A stretch of DNA of 64,000 nt. Origin: Salipiger bermudensis. Lineage in GTDB: Bacteria > Pseudomonadota > Alphaproteobacteria > Rhodobacterales > Rhodobacteraceae. The translations under genes were made by a program, and so were the position numbers. The stretch lies in contig NZ_JAIUZY010000008.1 in NCBI RefSeq assembly GCF_020171625.1, positions 62,001 through 126,000 on the forward strand. The letters are read 5' to 3'. This document shows, piece after piece, positions 16,122 to 24,674 of this stretch; positions within the stretch are counted from its first letter, which is position 1; every line of letters starts with the position of its first letter. The notes beneath the pieces were generated by a model. The model was not told where the DNA came from. It made no database searches and saw only the letters and a program-made list of their open reading frames with translations.

Positions 16122-17372
16122 ATGCAGGTTTCACGACGTCATCTTCTGGTCAGCGGCGGTGCGCTGGCGCTGCTTTCGGCTTGCGGCGGAGGCGCGATGG
16201 TCTCGTCCCCGTCCGGCGGGGGGCTGGATCCCGACCTGCTGCCGCAGCCGAACCCCGGCTATGACGCATGGGTCGCCGCCTTTCGGGGCCGGGCCGCGGC
16301 GCGCGGGATCAGTGCGGGCACGCTCGATGCCGCCTTCCGCAACGCGGGCTACCTTCCCGGGGTGGTCACCCGCGACCGCAGCCAGACCGAGTTTACCCGC
16401 ACGCTCGAGGATTACCTCGCCATCGCGGCCTCGGAGAAGAAGGTCTCGGCCGGCCGCGCCGAGCTGAGCCGCAACATGTCGCTGCTGCGCGAGATCGAGG
16501 GCCGGTACGGCGTGCCGCCCGAGGTGGTCACCGCGGTCTGGGGCATGGAGAGCAACTACGGCACCCGCCGGGGCGACATCCCGGTGGTCTCGGCCACCTC
16601 GACGCTGGCCTATGACGGACGGCGGGGCGAGTTCTTCGAGTCACAGCTTATGTCGGCCCTGCGCATCCTCGAGCGCGGCGACACCACGCCCGCGCGCCTC
16701 ACCGGAAGCTGGGCCGGGGCGATGGGCCATACCCAGTTCATCCCGACCACCTACCAGGAATACGCGGTGGATTTCCGCGGCGACGGGCGGCGCGACATCT
16801 GGTCCGACGATCCCACCGACGGGCTGGCATCGACGGCCAACTACCTCTCGCGCAGCGGCTGGCGCCGGGGCGAGCCCTGGGGCCTCGAGGTGCGCCTGCC
16901 GGCGGGCTTCAGCAGCGGACTAACCGGGCGCGGAGTGCGCAAGGCGTCGTCGGAATGGGCGGCCATGGGCGTGACCAACGCCAATGGCGGCGCGCTGCCG
17001 GGGGGCACAGGCTCGATCCTGGCGCTCTCGGGCGTGTCCGGGCCTGCCTTTCTTGTCTTCCAGAACTTCAACGTCATCCTGCGCTACAACAACGCCGAGA
17101 AATACGGCGTCGGCGTCGGGCACCTGTCGGACCGGCTGGCCGGGGCGGGTCCGGTGCGCGGCAGCTTCCCGCCCGACCGCTACGGCTTCACCATCGACGA
17201 GCGCAAGGAGCTGCAGGCGCTGCTCAACCGCGCGGGCTATGATGTCGGCACGCCGGACGGTGTGTTCGGCAGCAAGACCGAGGAGGGGATCCGCGGCTAT
17301 CAGGCGCGGATGGGCCTTGCGGTGACCGGCGAGCCGTCGCAGTCGCTGCTCCAGCAGCTGCGACGGGGCTAG
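16122..17372 (+). CDS. Lytic murein transglycosylase (MltB-like lipoprotein with peptidoglycan-binding domain)
   Basis: This would cut peptidoglycan glycan strands from the periplasm to give 1,6-anhydro ends. The 416-residue product has a lipoprotein signal (LALLSACGGG, lipobox LSAC), an SLT_2/MltB-type catalytic domain with WGMESNYGTRRGD near residue 140 (catalytic Glu in MES), the GAMGHTQFIPTTY motif near 202, and a C-terminal PG_binding_1 domain (LLNRAGYDVGTPDGVFGSKT, about 365-384). ATG at 16122 has AGGGAGGAG upstream. Outer-membrane anchoring is inferred from the lipobox. Confidence 0.93.
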   Translation: MQVSRRHLLVSGGALALLSACGGGAMVSSPSGGGLDPDLLPQPNPGYDAWVAAFRGRAAARGISAGTLDAAFRNAGYLPGVVTRDRSQTEFTRTLEDYLAIAASEKKVSAGRAELSRNMSLLREIEGRYGVPPEVVTAVWGMESNYGTRRGDIPVVSATSTLAYDGRRGEFFESQLMSALRILERGDTTPARLTGSWAGAMGHTQFIPTTYQEYAVDFRGDGRRDIWSDDPTDGLASTANYLSRSGWRRGEPWGLEVRLPAGFSSGLTGRGVRKASSEWAAMGVTNANGGALPGGTGSILALSGVSGPAFLVFQNFNVILRYNNAEKYGVGVGHLSDRLAGAGPVRGSFPPDRYGFTIDERKELQALLNRAGYDVGTPDGVFGSKTEEGIRGYQARMGLAVTGEPSQSLLQQLRRG

Positions 17373-17395
17373 GGGCACGGCGCCGGCGGGCCGGT

Positions 17396-19651
17396 CTAGA
17401 AGAGCCAGCCGAAGAAGAACTTCCAGACCTCGGTGAACGCGCCGTCGTGCTCTGGGTCGTCGGTCTCTTCGTCCCCGTCCGGTTCCGGGCCTGTCTCGAA
17501 GAACCGGGCAAGGAAGTCGGCCAGCGACTCGTGGTCGCTGGCGTGACCATCGCCCTCCGCCGGCGCATCGTCGGGCGCCTCGTCCTCGGGCTCTTCGGTG
17601 TCGGGCGTGTCCCCGGGGCCGCTGGGTTCGGAGGGCGTGTCCTCCGGAGTGTCGTCGGGGGTGTCGTCAGGCCCCGCGTCGTCCTCCTCCCCGGCATCGG
17701 GCGTATCATCAGGGCCGGTCGGCTCGGAGGGGATGTCTTCCGGTGTGCCGTCGGGGGCATCGCCGGGCGCGCCGTCCTCCGGTTCCCCGGCATCGGGAAG
17801 ATCCTCAGGGCCGGTCGGTTCGGCAGGGGTGTCCTCCGAGGTGCCGCCGTCGTCGTCGGGCGTGTCCTCAGGCGTGTCGCCGGGTGTCTCGTCCCCGAAC
17901 CAGACCGTGTCGCCTTGAGCGAGGCTGACGTCGCCAATCTCTCCGCCCAAGGCGTTGCGCGTGTCGAGGACCGAGTCGCCAAGCAGAGCCGGGAGCCGGT
18001 CGACATCCGCCGGGACGACGCCGTCGCCCTCCACAAGGTTGAGGCCGTTCTTGTCGATATACATCTGCCCGGTCTCGTCGATCCCGACGCTCCAGGTCGC
18101 GGTTTCGCCGGCGACCAGCGACTCCTCGGCGACGATGTAATGCGTCTCGCCGTCCTGCACGATCTCGAAGATCATCGCCGAGCTCGGGCCGAGCTGGCCG
18201 AAGGTGATGGCGTTCGCGCCTCCGCCGCCATACTCGAACACCGTCTGGCCATTGCCCGAGAGGTCATCGACCCGGACAGTCGCCTCGAACTCGAAGGCGC
18301 CGTCGATCTGCGGTAGATCGGCGGTGTCCGCCGGGGGCGGCGCGTCGCTGTCTTCTCCGGTGTCGCCGTCGGTTCCGGTGCCGTCGTCGCGATCGTCGGG
18401 AGACTCGGGAACCGGCTCTTCCGGCGGCTCGGTGACGGGAGCCTCGGCGCTTGCGGCGGGAATGCCCAGGGCTTCGAGCTGCGCGGCAGTCTTCACCGCC
18501 TCGGCGCTCACCCCCAGCAGGGTGATCGCCTCGCCGCCGGGGAAGCTCAGCACCGCATCGCCGCTGCCGTCGCCGACCGTGTCGCTCACGATCACGTCGT
18601 CGGTGTCGACGGGCAGGCCGTCGAGATCGGTGAGGGCGGAGACGTCGAGCACATCATGCGCCAGATAGCTGCCATCGGGCTGCAGTTCGGGCGCGGCAAA
18701 GCCGCTGACGCTGTCGAGCCCGCCGAAATCGGCCAGCGCGATGGTGTCGTCGCCGGCGCCCAGAAGGATCTCTTCGACCTGCGTGAAAACCAGCGTCGAG
18801 CTGCCGTCGCTCACGCTGCCGCTTTCCGGGTCGGTCGCGGTCAGGTCGAGACGCAGCCCGTCGGTGACCGCCGTGAGGTCGAGCGTGTCGCCGTTGGTCT
18901 CGTCGACATCCTCGGCATCGACCGTGTCGTTGCCGAAGCCGTTCTCGATGTGGAAGGTGTCGTCGCCATACCCGCCCCAGAGGTAGTCGTCGCCGGCCCC
19001 GCCCCAGAGCGCGTCATTGTCGTAGGAGCCGCGCATCCAGTCGTTGCCGTCGCCCCCGATCAGGGTGTCCTTGCCTTCGTTGCCCTCGAGATGGTCGTCG
19101 CCGGCGCCGCCTTCGACGTAGTCGTCGCCATACTCGCCATAGATCTCGTCCGCGCCATCGCCTCCGAGCAGCGAATCGCCGCCCTCGTTGCCGTAGATCA
19201 CGTCATCGCCGTCATCGCCGGTGACCGTGTCGGCGCCGCCGCCGCCGCGCAGCGTGTCGTCGCCCAGGCCCCCGGTCAGCACGTCGTCGCCGCCATAGCC
19301 CAGCACGCTGTCATCGCCCGCGCGGCCGTCGATCAGGTCGATCTCGTCGTTGCCGTCGATCACGTCGCCGCCGTCGCTGCCGGTCACCACCTCGAAGAGC
19401 CCGAAATCGCCGGGCGCGCCAAGGTAGGCATCGGCCCCGGCGCCGACGCTGTTGTCGCCGATCACGTAGCTCTCAGTGCCGTCAGAGACCGACAGGAAGG
19501 CGCCGTCGCGGGCGAAGCTGATGGTGAAGCTGTCGGGGAGGGCCGAGAAATCGAGCGCGTTCGACCCGGGAGCGGTGGTCACCATGGCCCAGAAGTCCGG
19601 GTCGTGCCATGTTTCGGTGGTTACATTGAAAATCGTCATCTGACCGCTCAC
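17396..19651 (-). CDS. RTX calcium-binding protein with LamG-like domain and acidic 32-residue repeats
   Basis: A 751-residue very acidic protein, probably exported by a type I system. Residues 93-236 hold hemolysin-type GGxGxD nonapeptides (GYGGDDVLTGGLGDDTLRGG and on) that form a Ca-bound beta-roll. Residues about 447-585 look like a concanavalin/LamG-type lectin domain (FEATVRVDDLSGNGQTVFEY). Residues 606-701 are three 32-residue Asp/Glu/Pro/Thr repeats, followed by a C-terminal segment ending KFFFGWLF that may be the secretion signal. There is no N-terminal signal peptide. The start is GTG 19651 or ATG 19639, neither with a clear SD. No T1SS genes are adjacent. Confidence 0.85.
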   Translation of the reverse strand: MSGQMTIFNVTTETWHDPDFWAMVTTAPGSNALDFSALPDSFTISFARDGAFLSVSDGTESYVIGDNSVGAGADAYLGAPGDFGLFEVVTGSDGGDVIDGNDEIDLIDGRAGDDSVLGYGGDDVLTGGLGDDTLRGGGGADTVTGDDGDDVIYGNEGGDSLLGGDGADEIYGEYGDDYVEGGAGDDHLEGNEGKDTLIGGDGNDWMRGSYDNDALWGGAGDDYLWGGYGDDTFHIENGFGNDTVDAEDVDETNGDTLDLTAVTDGLRLDLTATDPESGSVSDGSSTLVFTQVEEILLGAGDDTIALADFGGLDSVSGFAAPELQPDGSYLAHDVLDVSALTDLDGLPVDTDDVIVSDTVGDGSGDAVLSFPGGEAITLLGVSAEAVKTAAQLEALGIPAASAEAPVTEPPEEPVPESPDDRDDGTGTDGDTGEDSDAPPPADTADLPQIDGAFEFEATVRVDDLSGNGQTVFEYGGGGANAITFGQLGPSSAMIFEIVQDGETHYIVAEESLVAGETATWSVGIDETGQMYIDKNGLNLVEGDGVVPADVDRLPALLGDSVLDTRNALGGEIGDVSLAQGDTVWFGDETPGDTPEDTPDDDGGTSEDTPAEPTGPEDLPDAGEPEDGAPGDAPDGTPEDIPSEPTGPDDTPDAGEEDDAGPDDTPDDTPEDTPSEPSGPGDTPDTEEPEDEAPDDAPAEGDGHASDHESLADFLARFFETGPEPDGDEETDDPEHDGAFTEVWKFFFGWLF
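17549..17836 (-). repeat. Three 96-bp in-frame repeats encoding the acidic tail of the RTX protein
   Basis: The protein repeats begin EDTPAEPTGP, EDIPSEPTGP and EDTPSEPSGP, each exactly 32 residues, at residues 606, 638 and 670 of the RTX protein. The in-frame 96-bp period would allow copy-number change without breaking the gene. Confidence 0.8.
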
Positions 19652-19804
19652 TCACACACAAGACATGTCGCATCGACATGCGCACGCATTCTGAACACCG
19701 TTCTGGGTCGCGAATGAGCGCGAATGAGGGAGGAATTGCGCGGCAATTAAGGCAATATTAAGAGGGCATTGCCGGGTGCGTCCCGATGCCGCAGGGCAGG
19801 GGGC

Positions 19805-20299
19805 TCAGCGGGCCTTCTTCGCGCGGCGCAGCAGGATGTCGCGCTTCACCTTGCTCAGGTGGTCGAAGTACATCTTGCCGTTCAGGTGGTCGATCTGGTG
19901 CTGCACCGAGGTCGCCCAGAGGCCGACGAAATCGCGCTCCTCGATCTCGCCCGCCTCGTTCAGGAAGCGCACGGTGACGGCGCGCGGGCGCTCGATCTTG
20001 GCCCAGACGCCGGGCAGGTTGGGGCTGGCCTCGTCATGGCTGCGCAGCTTGACGCTGGCGTGCAGGATCTCGGGATTGGCCATGCGAACCGGCTGGCTGC
20101 GCTCCTCCGAGGCATCGACCACCGCGAGGCGCAGCATCACGCCGATCTGCGGCGCCCCGAGGCCGACGCCGGGCATCGCTTCCATCGTGTCGATCATGTC
20201 GGTCCAGATGGCGCGGATCTCGTCGGTGATCGCCTCGACCGGCGCGGCGGGGCTGCGCAGGCGCTTGTCGGGCCACGGGATGCAGGGGCGGGCGGTCAT
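19805..20299 (-). CDS. Peptide deformylase-like protein with degenerate active site
   Basis: At 164 residues it has deformylase length and fold marks, but all three signature motifs are changed. Motif 1 reads GVGLGAPQ (usual GxGLAAPQ). Motif 2, normally EGCLS with the metal-ligand Cys, reads EASPNLPG with no Cys. Motif 3, normally HExDH, reads HQIDH, so the catalytic Glu is Gln. Normal deformylase activity is therefore unlikely. It overlaps the next deformylase gene by four bases (ATGA), so both are co-translated. It could be a regulatory or binding paralogue, or an enzyme of changed chemistry. Confidence 0.85.
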   Translation of the reverse strand: MTARPCIPWPDKRLRSPAAPVEAITDEIRAIWTDMIDTMEAMPGVGLGAPQIGVMLRLAVVDASEERSQPVRMANPEILHASVKLRSHDEASPNLPGVWAKIERPRAVTVRFLNEAGEIEERDFVGLWATSVQHQIDHLNGKMYFDHLSKVKRDILLRRAKKAR

Positions 20300-20793
20300 G
20301 CGCCGCGCTCGTAGGCGTGCATCAGGTCGGCGGCAGTGGCCGGGTCGAGCCGGTCGAAATGCACCAGACCGTCGAGATGGTCGTATTCGTGCTGCGCCAC
20401 GATCGCCTCGTTGCCCTCGAACCGGCGCTCCTGCCGGTCGCCGTTGAGATCGGTATAGGCCATGCGCACCCAGACCGGGCGCCGCACGGACGCGGTGACC
20501 CCGGGGATCGACAGGCAGCCCTCGTCGCCGGAGGCGGTCTCGTTCGCCACGGCGAGGATCTGCGGATCGATGCAGACCACGGGAGTCATGTCGCCGTCCT
20601 TCCAGCCCGCATCCATCACGAAGACGCGCTTGAGCACGCCGACCTGAGGCGCCGCAAGGCCCCGACCGGGGGCATCGTACATGGTCTCGAGCATGTCGGT
20701 GACCAGCTCCGAGACCGCAGCCGGGTCGCCGACCTCGGCGCAGGGCTGCTTGAGCTTGGGGTCGGGCCAGAGAAGGATCTCGCGCAGGGCCAT
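20296..20793 (-). CDS. def: Peptide deformylase (second paralogue)
   Basis: This metalloenzyme removes the formyl group from nascent N-terminal fMet. All motifs are intact in the 165 residues: GRGLAAPQVG (about 43-52), EGCLSIPG (about 90) and QHEYDHLDG (about 134), giving the Cys and two His metal ligands and the catalytic Glu. It lies between a canonical deformylase gene (73 bases upstream) and the degenerate one (overlapping). Which of the two intact paralogues is the housekeeping enzyme cannot be told; the next gene looks more typical. Confidence 0.92.
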   Translation of the reverse strand: MALREILLWPDPKLKQPCAEVGDPAAVSELVTDMLETMYDAPGRGLAAPQVGVLKRVFVMDAGWKDGDMTPVVCIDPQILAVANETASGDEGCLSIPGVTASVRRPVWVRMAYTDLNGDRQERRFEGNEAIVAQHEYDHLDGLVHFDRLDPATAADLMHAYERGA

Positions 20794-20866
20794 CGGGGTC
20801 TCCGCTTCGGGGGAATGTCTCAGAGGTAGGCGGAACCGGCGCGCCGGCCAGCGCGCGGCGCCGCGC

Positions 20867-21388
20867 TCATGCGCGGGCGCGGTCGCGCTTGAGCTTGACC
20901 ATCTTGCGGGTGATCATCTGGCGCTTCAGCGGCTTGAGGTAGTCGATGAAGAGCTTGCCGTCGAGATGGTCGATCTCGTGCTGCACGCAGGTCGCCCAGA
21001 GCCCGTCGAAGGTGTCGCGCTGGAGATTCCCGTCGCGGTCGAGCCACTCGACATCGACGACCTTGGGGCGCTCGACCTCGGCATACTGGTCGGGGATCGA
21101 CAGGCAGCCTTCCTCGTAGACGTTGCGCTCGTCCGAAGAGGCCACCACCTGCGGGTTGAACATCACCAGCGGACGCGGCGCCTCGCCATCGTCGGCCTTG
21201 GCGCAGTCGAGCACGATGAGCCGGTCGAGCACGCCGATCTGCGGCGCCGCCAGCCCGATACCGGGCGCGTCATACATGGTTTCGAGCATGTCGTCGGCGA
21301 GCACGCGGAGCTTGTCCGAAAGATCGGGCACCGGCGCGCAGGCCTTCTTGAGGCGCGGATCGGGGTGGATGAGGATCGGGCGTTTCAT
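20867..21388 (-). CDS. def: Peptide deformylase (canonical)
   Basis: A 173-residue deformylase with GIGLAAPQIG (about 47-56), EGCLSIPD (about 93) and QHEIDHLDGKLFIDYL (about 136), then a basic tail (KPLKRQMITRKMVKLKRDRA) typical of the main bacterial enzyme. The start ATG at 21388 has GAGG in front; an in-frame ATG three codons earlier lacks an SD. It is the first gene of a three-gene deformylase run. No fmt gene follows within the next visible genes, unlike many bacteria. Confidence 0.95.
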   Translation of the reverse strand: MKRPILIHPDPRLKKACAPVPDLSDKLRVLADDMLETMYDAPGIGLAAPQIGVLDRLIVLDCAKADDGEAPRPLVMFNPQVVASSDERNVYEEGCLSIPDQYAEVERPKVVDVEWLDRDGNLQRDTFDGLWATCVQHEIDHLDGKLFIDYLKPLKRQMITRKMVKLKRDRARA

Positions 21389-21513
21389 GCGCCTCATCTA
21401 TGCACAACGGCGTGAGCGCGCAAGTCGGGCAAAAGCGCACACGTGCGGGGGGTTGCGCTCGGGGCCGGGCGCGGTAGCGTGCGGCGCGCCACCAAGAGCA
21501 AGGACCAAGCCGC

Positions 21514-22692
21514 ATGACCAGCCCCTTCGACGAAGTGATCGACCGCGTCGGCACCCATTCCGCCAAATGGGACAAGATGGAAGACATCTATGGCGTCTCG
21601 CCCGAGGGCGGGCTTGCCATGTGGGTCGCGGACATGGATTTCCGCCCGCCGGCCTGCGTTCAGGAGGCGCTGCAGGGGATGCTCGATCACGGCATCTACG
21701 GCTATTTCGGCGACGAGAGCGATTATCTCGCCGCGATCCGCTGGTGGATGGCCGAGCGTCACGGCTGGGCGGTCGAGGACGATTGGATCACCACCACGCA
21801 CGGTCTGGTCAACGGCACCGCGCTCTGCATCGACGCCTATACCGCGCCGGGCGACGGGGTGGTGCTGTTCACGCCGGTCTACCACGCCTTTCACCGGGTC
21901 ATAAAATCCGCCGGGCGCGAGGTGGTCGAGTGCCCCCTGGTGTTGACCGACGGGCGTTACGAGATGGATTTTGCCGCCTATGACGCGCAGATGACCGGGC
22001 GCGAGAAGCTGGTGGTGCTGTGCTCGCCGCACAACCCCGGCGGCCGGGTCTGGAGCCGCGAGGAGCTGCAGCAGGTGGCCGATTTCGTCAAGCGCCACGA
22101 CCTGATCCTGGTCTCGGACGAGATCCACCACGACCTCGTGATGCCGGGCCAGAAACATGTGCCGATGGCGCTGGTCGATGACAGCATCTCGGACCGGCTG
22201 GTGATGCTGAGCGCCACCACCAAGACCTTCAACATCGCGGGCTCGCATACCGGCAACGTGATCATTCCCGACCCGGACCTGCGCAAGCGCTTTACCCAAC
22301 GCCTCGCCGCGCTGGGCCTGTCGCCGAACAGCTTCGGGCTAGTGATGGCGACCGCGGCCTATTCCCCCGAGGGCGCGGCCTGGGTCGACGAGCTCTGCGC
22401 CTATCTCGACGGCAACCGCAAGATCTTCGACGCGGCGGTGGCTGAGATCCCGGGGCTGCGCTCGATGCCGCTCGAGGCGACCTATCTGGCCTGGGTGGAT
22501 TTCTCGGGCACCGGCATGACGACGGCGGAGTTCACCGCGCGTGTCGAGCGCGAGGCGCGCATCGCCGCCAATCACGGGCCGGTCTTCGGCACCGGGGGCG
22601 AGAGCTGGCTGCGCTTCAATCTCGCCACCCCGCGTGCGCGGGTGGAGGAGGCCTGCGACCGGCTCAAGGCAGCCTTTGCCGACCTGCAGTGA
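21514..22692 (+). CDS. PLP-dependent C-S lyase, MalY/PatB family
   Basis: A 392-residue fold-type I aminotransferase-like enzyme. MalY/PatB members split cystathionine or cysteine conjugates to give homocysteine or thiols, pyruvate and ammonia. Visible marks are the N-terminal WVADMDFRPP (about 37-46), YGYFGD, the SPHNPGGRVW region, VSDEIHHDLV and the PLP Lys in SATTKTFNIAGSHTGN (near 233). It has an SD-like AAGGACC before ATG 21514 and stands alone on this strand, divergent from the deformylase genes. It could act in methionine synthesis or in thiol release. Confidence 0.9.
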   Translation: MTSPFDEVIDRVGTHSAKWDKMEDIYGVSPEGGLAMWVADMDFRPPACVQEALQGMLDHGIYGYFGDESDYLAAIRWWMAERHGWAVEDDWITTTHGLVNGTALCIDAYTAPGDGVVLFTPVYHAFHRVIKSAGREVVECPLVLTDGRYEMDFAAYDAQMTGREKLVVLCSPHNPGGRVWSREELQQVADFVKRHDLILVSDEIHHDLVMPGQKHVPMALVDDSISDRLVMLSATTKTFNIAGSHTGNVIIPDPDLRKRFTQRLAALGLSPNSFGLVMATAAYSPEGAAWVDELCAYLDGNRKIFDAAVAEIPGLRSMPLEATYLAWVDFSGTGMTTAEFTARVEREARIAANHGPVFGTGGESWLRFNLATPRARVEEACDRLKAAFADLQ

Positions 22693-22710
22693 GGGATGGC
22701 TCGGGGAGAG

Positions 22711-22777
22711 GAGGGGCGCTGCCCCTCTGGCGCGCAGGCGCGCCATTCACCCCGAGGTATTTTTGAACCAGAGAAGG
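22711..22777 (+). repeat. GC-hairpin intergenic repeat, copy R2
   Basis: A GAGGGGC-GCT-GCCCCTC hairpin (22711-22727), a second GGCGCGC-AG-GCGCGCC hairpin (22729-22744), then CACCCCGAGGTATTTTTGAA and CCAGAGAAGG. It lies just behind the C-S lyase gene, where it may end transcription. The end is nearly identical to the last unit of the array at 44139-44207 and to the complement of 39799-39849. Confidence 0.75.
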
Positions 22778-22835
22778 AGCGGGGGCGGCCTGGCGGTCTC
22801 TGCCCGTCTCAGGATAGCGTTCGCGTGGGGCCGGG

Positions 22836-23456
22836 TCAGCGCCGCGGCGGGCGGCCCTTGTAGATCGGGATGTGCCAGCCGAAGGCCAGCGCGGTGCCGC
22901 GCAGCACGAAGGTGAAGATCGCGCCGATCAGCGCCGCCTTGCCGGGCTCGATGCCCGACGCGTGGGCGGCGAGCAGGGCGCCGGCACCGCCGAGCGCGCA
23001 GGTCGCGTAGGGCTCGCCCTGTTTGAGCACCAGCGGCACCTCGTTGGCGACGACGTCGCGCATCAGCCCGCCGAAGCAGCCGGTCATCACCCCCATGACG
23101 AGGATCACCGGGACCGGGGCGCCCTCGGAAAGCGCGATGCCGGCGCCGGCGGGAACTGCCACCGACAGCGCCACGGCATCGAGCCAGAGAATGGCGCTCT
23201 GGCGACTTTCGAGCCGGTGGGCGGTGAAGAACACCGCGATCGCTGCCCCGCAGGCGACGGCGAGATAGGTCGGATCGGCGATCCACAGCACTTCGCGCCG
23301 CAGCAGCAGGTCGCGCAGCGTGCCGCCACCGACCCCGGTCAGGCAGGCGAGAAAGGCAAAGCCCACCACGTCGAGCTGGGCGCGGCTTGCGACCAGCGCG
23401 CCGGTCAGCGCGAAGATCAGGACGGAGGCGTAATCGAGGAGTTCGAGCGGGCTCAT
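22836..23456 (-). CDS. TRIC-type (UPF0126/YadS) membrane channel protein
   Basis: A 206-residue protein with about seven hydrophobic helices and two internally related halves: FALTGALVASRAQLDVVGFAF with GVGGGTLRDLLL, and GVMTGCFGGLMRDVVANEVP. The GGxxRD pattern is typical of the UPF0126/trimeric intracellular cation channel family, which conducts potassium in characterised members. It ends downstream of the C-S lyase repeat and shares direction with rnhA, 12 bases away. Confidence 0.9.
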   Translation of the reverse strand: MSPLELLDYASVLIFALTGALVASRAQLDVVGFAFLACLTGVGGGTLRDLLLRREVLWIADPTYLAVACGAAIAVFFTAHRLESRQSAILWLDAVALSVAVPAGAGIALSEGAPVPVILVMGVMTGCFGGLMRDVVANEVPLVLKQGEPYATCALGGAGALLAAHASGIEPGKAALIGAIFTFVLRGTALAFGWHIPIYKGRPPRR

Positions 23457-23468
23457 CGCGGCCCGCCC

Positions 23469-23933
23469 TCAGGCGCCCTTACCGGGCTTGAACGGCGCCA
23501 TGCCGGCGCGGGCGAGCTCGTCGGCGCGCTCGTTCTCGGGGTGGCCGGCGTGGCCCTTGACCCATTGCCAGGTCACGTCGTGGCGGCGCTGCGCCTCGTC
23601 GAGGCGCTGCCACAGCTCGGCGTTCTTCACCGGCTTCTTGGCGGCGGTCTTCCAGCCGTTGCGCTTCCAGCCGTGGATCCAGCCGGTGACGCCGTTCTTC
23701 ACGTAGGCGCTGTCGGTCACCACGGTGATGCGCGAGGCGCGGGTCAGCGATTCCAGCGCGTTGATCGCCGCCAGAAGCTCCATCCGGTTGTTGGTGGTGT
23801 CGGCCTCGCCGCCCTTCAGCTCGCGTTCCTTGACGATCTCCTCGCCATTTTTCGCGCGCATCAGGACGCCCCAGCCGCCGGGGCCGGGATTGCCGGAGCA
23901 GGCTCCGTCGGTATATGCAAAAAGATCAGTCAT
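23469..23933 (-). CDS. rnhA: Ribonuclease HI
   Basis: This enzyme degrades the RNA strand of RNA-DNA hybrids. The 154-residue product starts [20 protein letters not shown], with the first catalytic Asp in YTDGAC, the Glu in [10 protein letters not shown], the Asp in VVTDSAYV, and the late [15 protein letters not shown] with the last His and Asp. An ATG 39 bases upstream is in frame but would add a tail inside the neighbouring gene. The start lies within the end of the 98-residue frame at 23926-24222. Confidence 0.96.
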   Translation of the reverse strand: MTDLFAYTDGACSGNPGPGGWGVLMRAKNGEEIVKERELKGGEADTTNNRMELLAAINALESLTRASRITVVTDSAYVKNGVTGWIHGWKRNGWKTAAKKPVKNAELWQRLDEAQRRHDVTWQWVKGHAGHPENERADELARAGMAPFKPGKGA

Positions 23934-24222
23934 GGGCGAGGACCGATATCCATGTCGAGGCGCTGCCGTCAAGGCCTCGTCCCGTGCCGCGGGTCACGTC
24001 ACGGAGGGTAAGGCCGACATCGGCCAGAAGGGCGTGCAGGTCGTCCTCGGTGCGGAAGCCGTGGCACCGGCCCGGCTGGTTGCGGCCTGCGCAGGTGGCG
24101 TGCTTCGGCGACGGGCCGAGCCGCCCGCCCGGTGCGAGGACGATGTCGGTCGAGAGGGGCTTGAGTTTCGCGTTTGGCGGAGGCTTGGCGCCGTCCCGGG
24201 CGCGCGTCTGGTGGTCGCTCAC
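23926..24222 (-). CDS. Small hypothetical protein overlapping rnhA and the DUF3429 gene
   Basis: The 98-residue frame starts with GTG at 24222, sharing GTGA with the stop of the DUF3429 gene, and ends eight bases inside rnhA. It begins [20 protein letters not shown] and contains [14 protein letters not shown] and [20 protein letters not shown], the latter like the end of a small Rossmann or methyltransferase-type domain. I recognise no family. The tight overlaps on both sides and the uninterrupted frame support a real co-translated gene; conservation would decide. Confidence 0.55.
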   Translation of the reverse strand: MSDHQTRARDGAKPPPNAKLKPLSTDIVLAPGGRLGPSPKHATCAGRNQPGRCHGFRTEDDLHALLADVGLTLRDVTRGTGRGLDGSASTWISVLAHD

Positions 24223-24674
24223 ACGAGCACGCCCACCAGCAGGCAGGCGACCACGGCGGCGGTGACCGGCAGGCGCAGGTGCATCCACCATCGTGGCGCG
24301 AGCCCCCAGCGCCAGAACTGCCAGTCAAGCGCCAGCAAGCCGAGAAAGCCGAAGATCAGGTTCATCCCGGCAGAGACCGGTCCGCCGCCGGCCATGAAGA
24401 AGGCCCAGAGCGCCGGGATTACCGACAGCGCGTAGCACACCGGCGCCTGCCGCGGGTCGGCCTTGGTGGCGAAGCCCCAGAGCACGCCGGACATGAAGGC
24501 GAGGATCACCGTGCCGTAGGCCAGCTGCACGTAGGGGCCGACGAAGCGGCCGCCGATGGTGGTGAAGGCAAGCTGGTAGGCGCTGTCGGAGAGCAGGGTC
24601 AGCACGCCCCAGAGGAACGGCAGCACGCCCGCCGCGGTCAGCAGGGCGGCGCTGCGGGGGACGGGACCGATCAT
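24219..24674 (-). CDS. DUF3429 membrane protein
   Basis: A 151-residue protein with four to five hydrophobic helices ([73 protein letters not shown]). The pattern YGTVILAFMSGVLWGF and LDWQFWRWGLAPRWW fits DUF3429, a family without known function. The ATG overlaps the LysE stop (ATGA) and its stop overlaps the next frame (GTGA), so the whole LysE to rnhA stretch behaves as an operon. Confidence 0.85.
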   Translation of the reverse strand: MIGPVPRSAALLTAAGVLPFLWGVLTLLSDSAYQLAFTTIGGRFVGPYVQLAYGTVILAFMSGVLWGFATKADPRQAPVCYALSVIPALWAFFMAGGGPVSAGMNLIFGFLGLLALDWQFWRWGLAPRWWMHLRLPVTAAVVACLLVGVLV

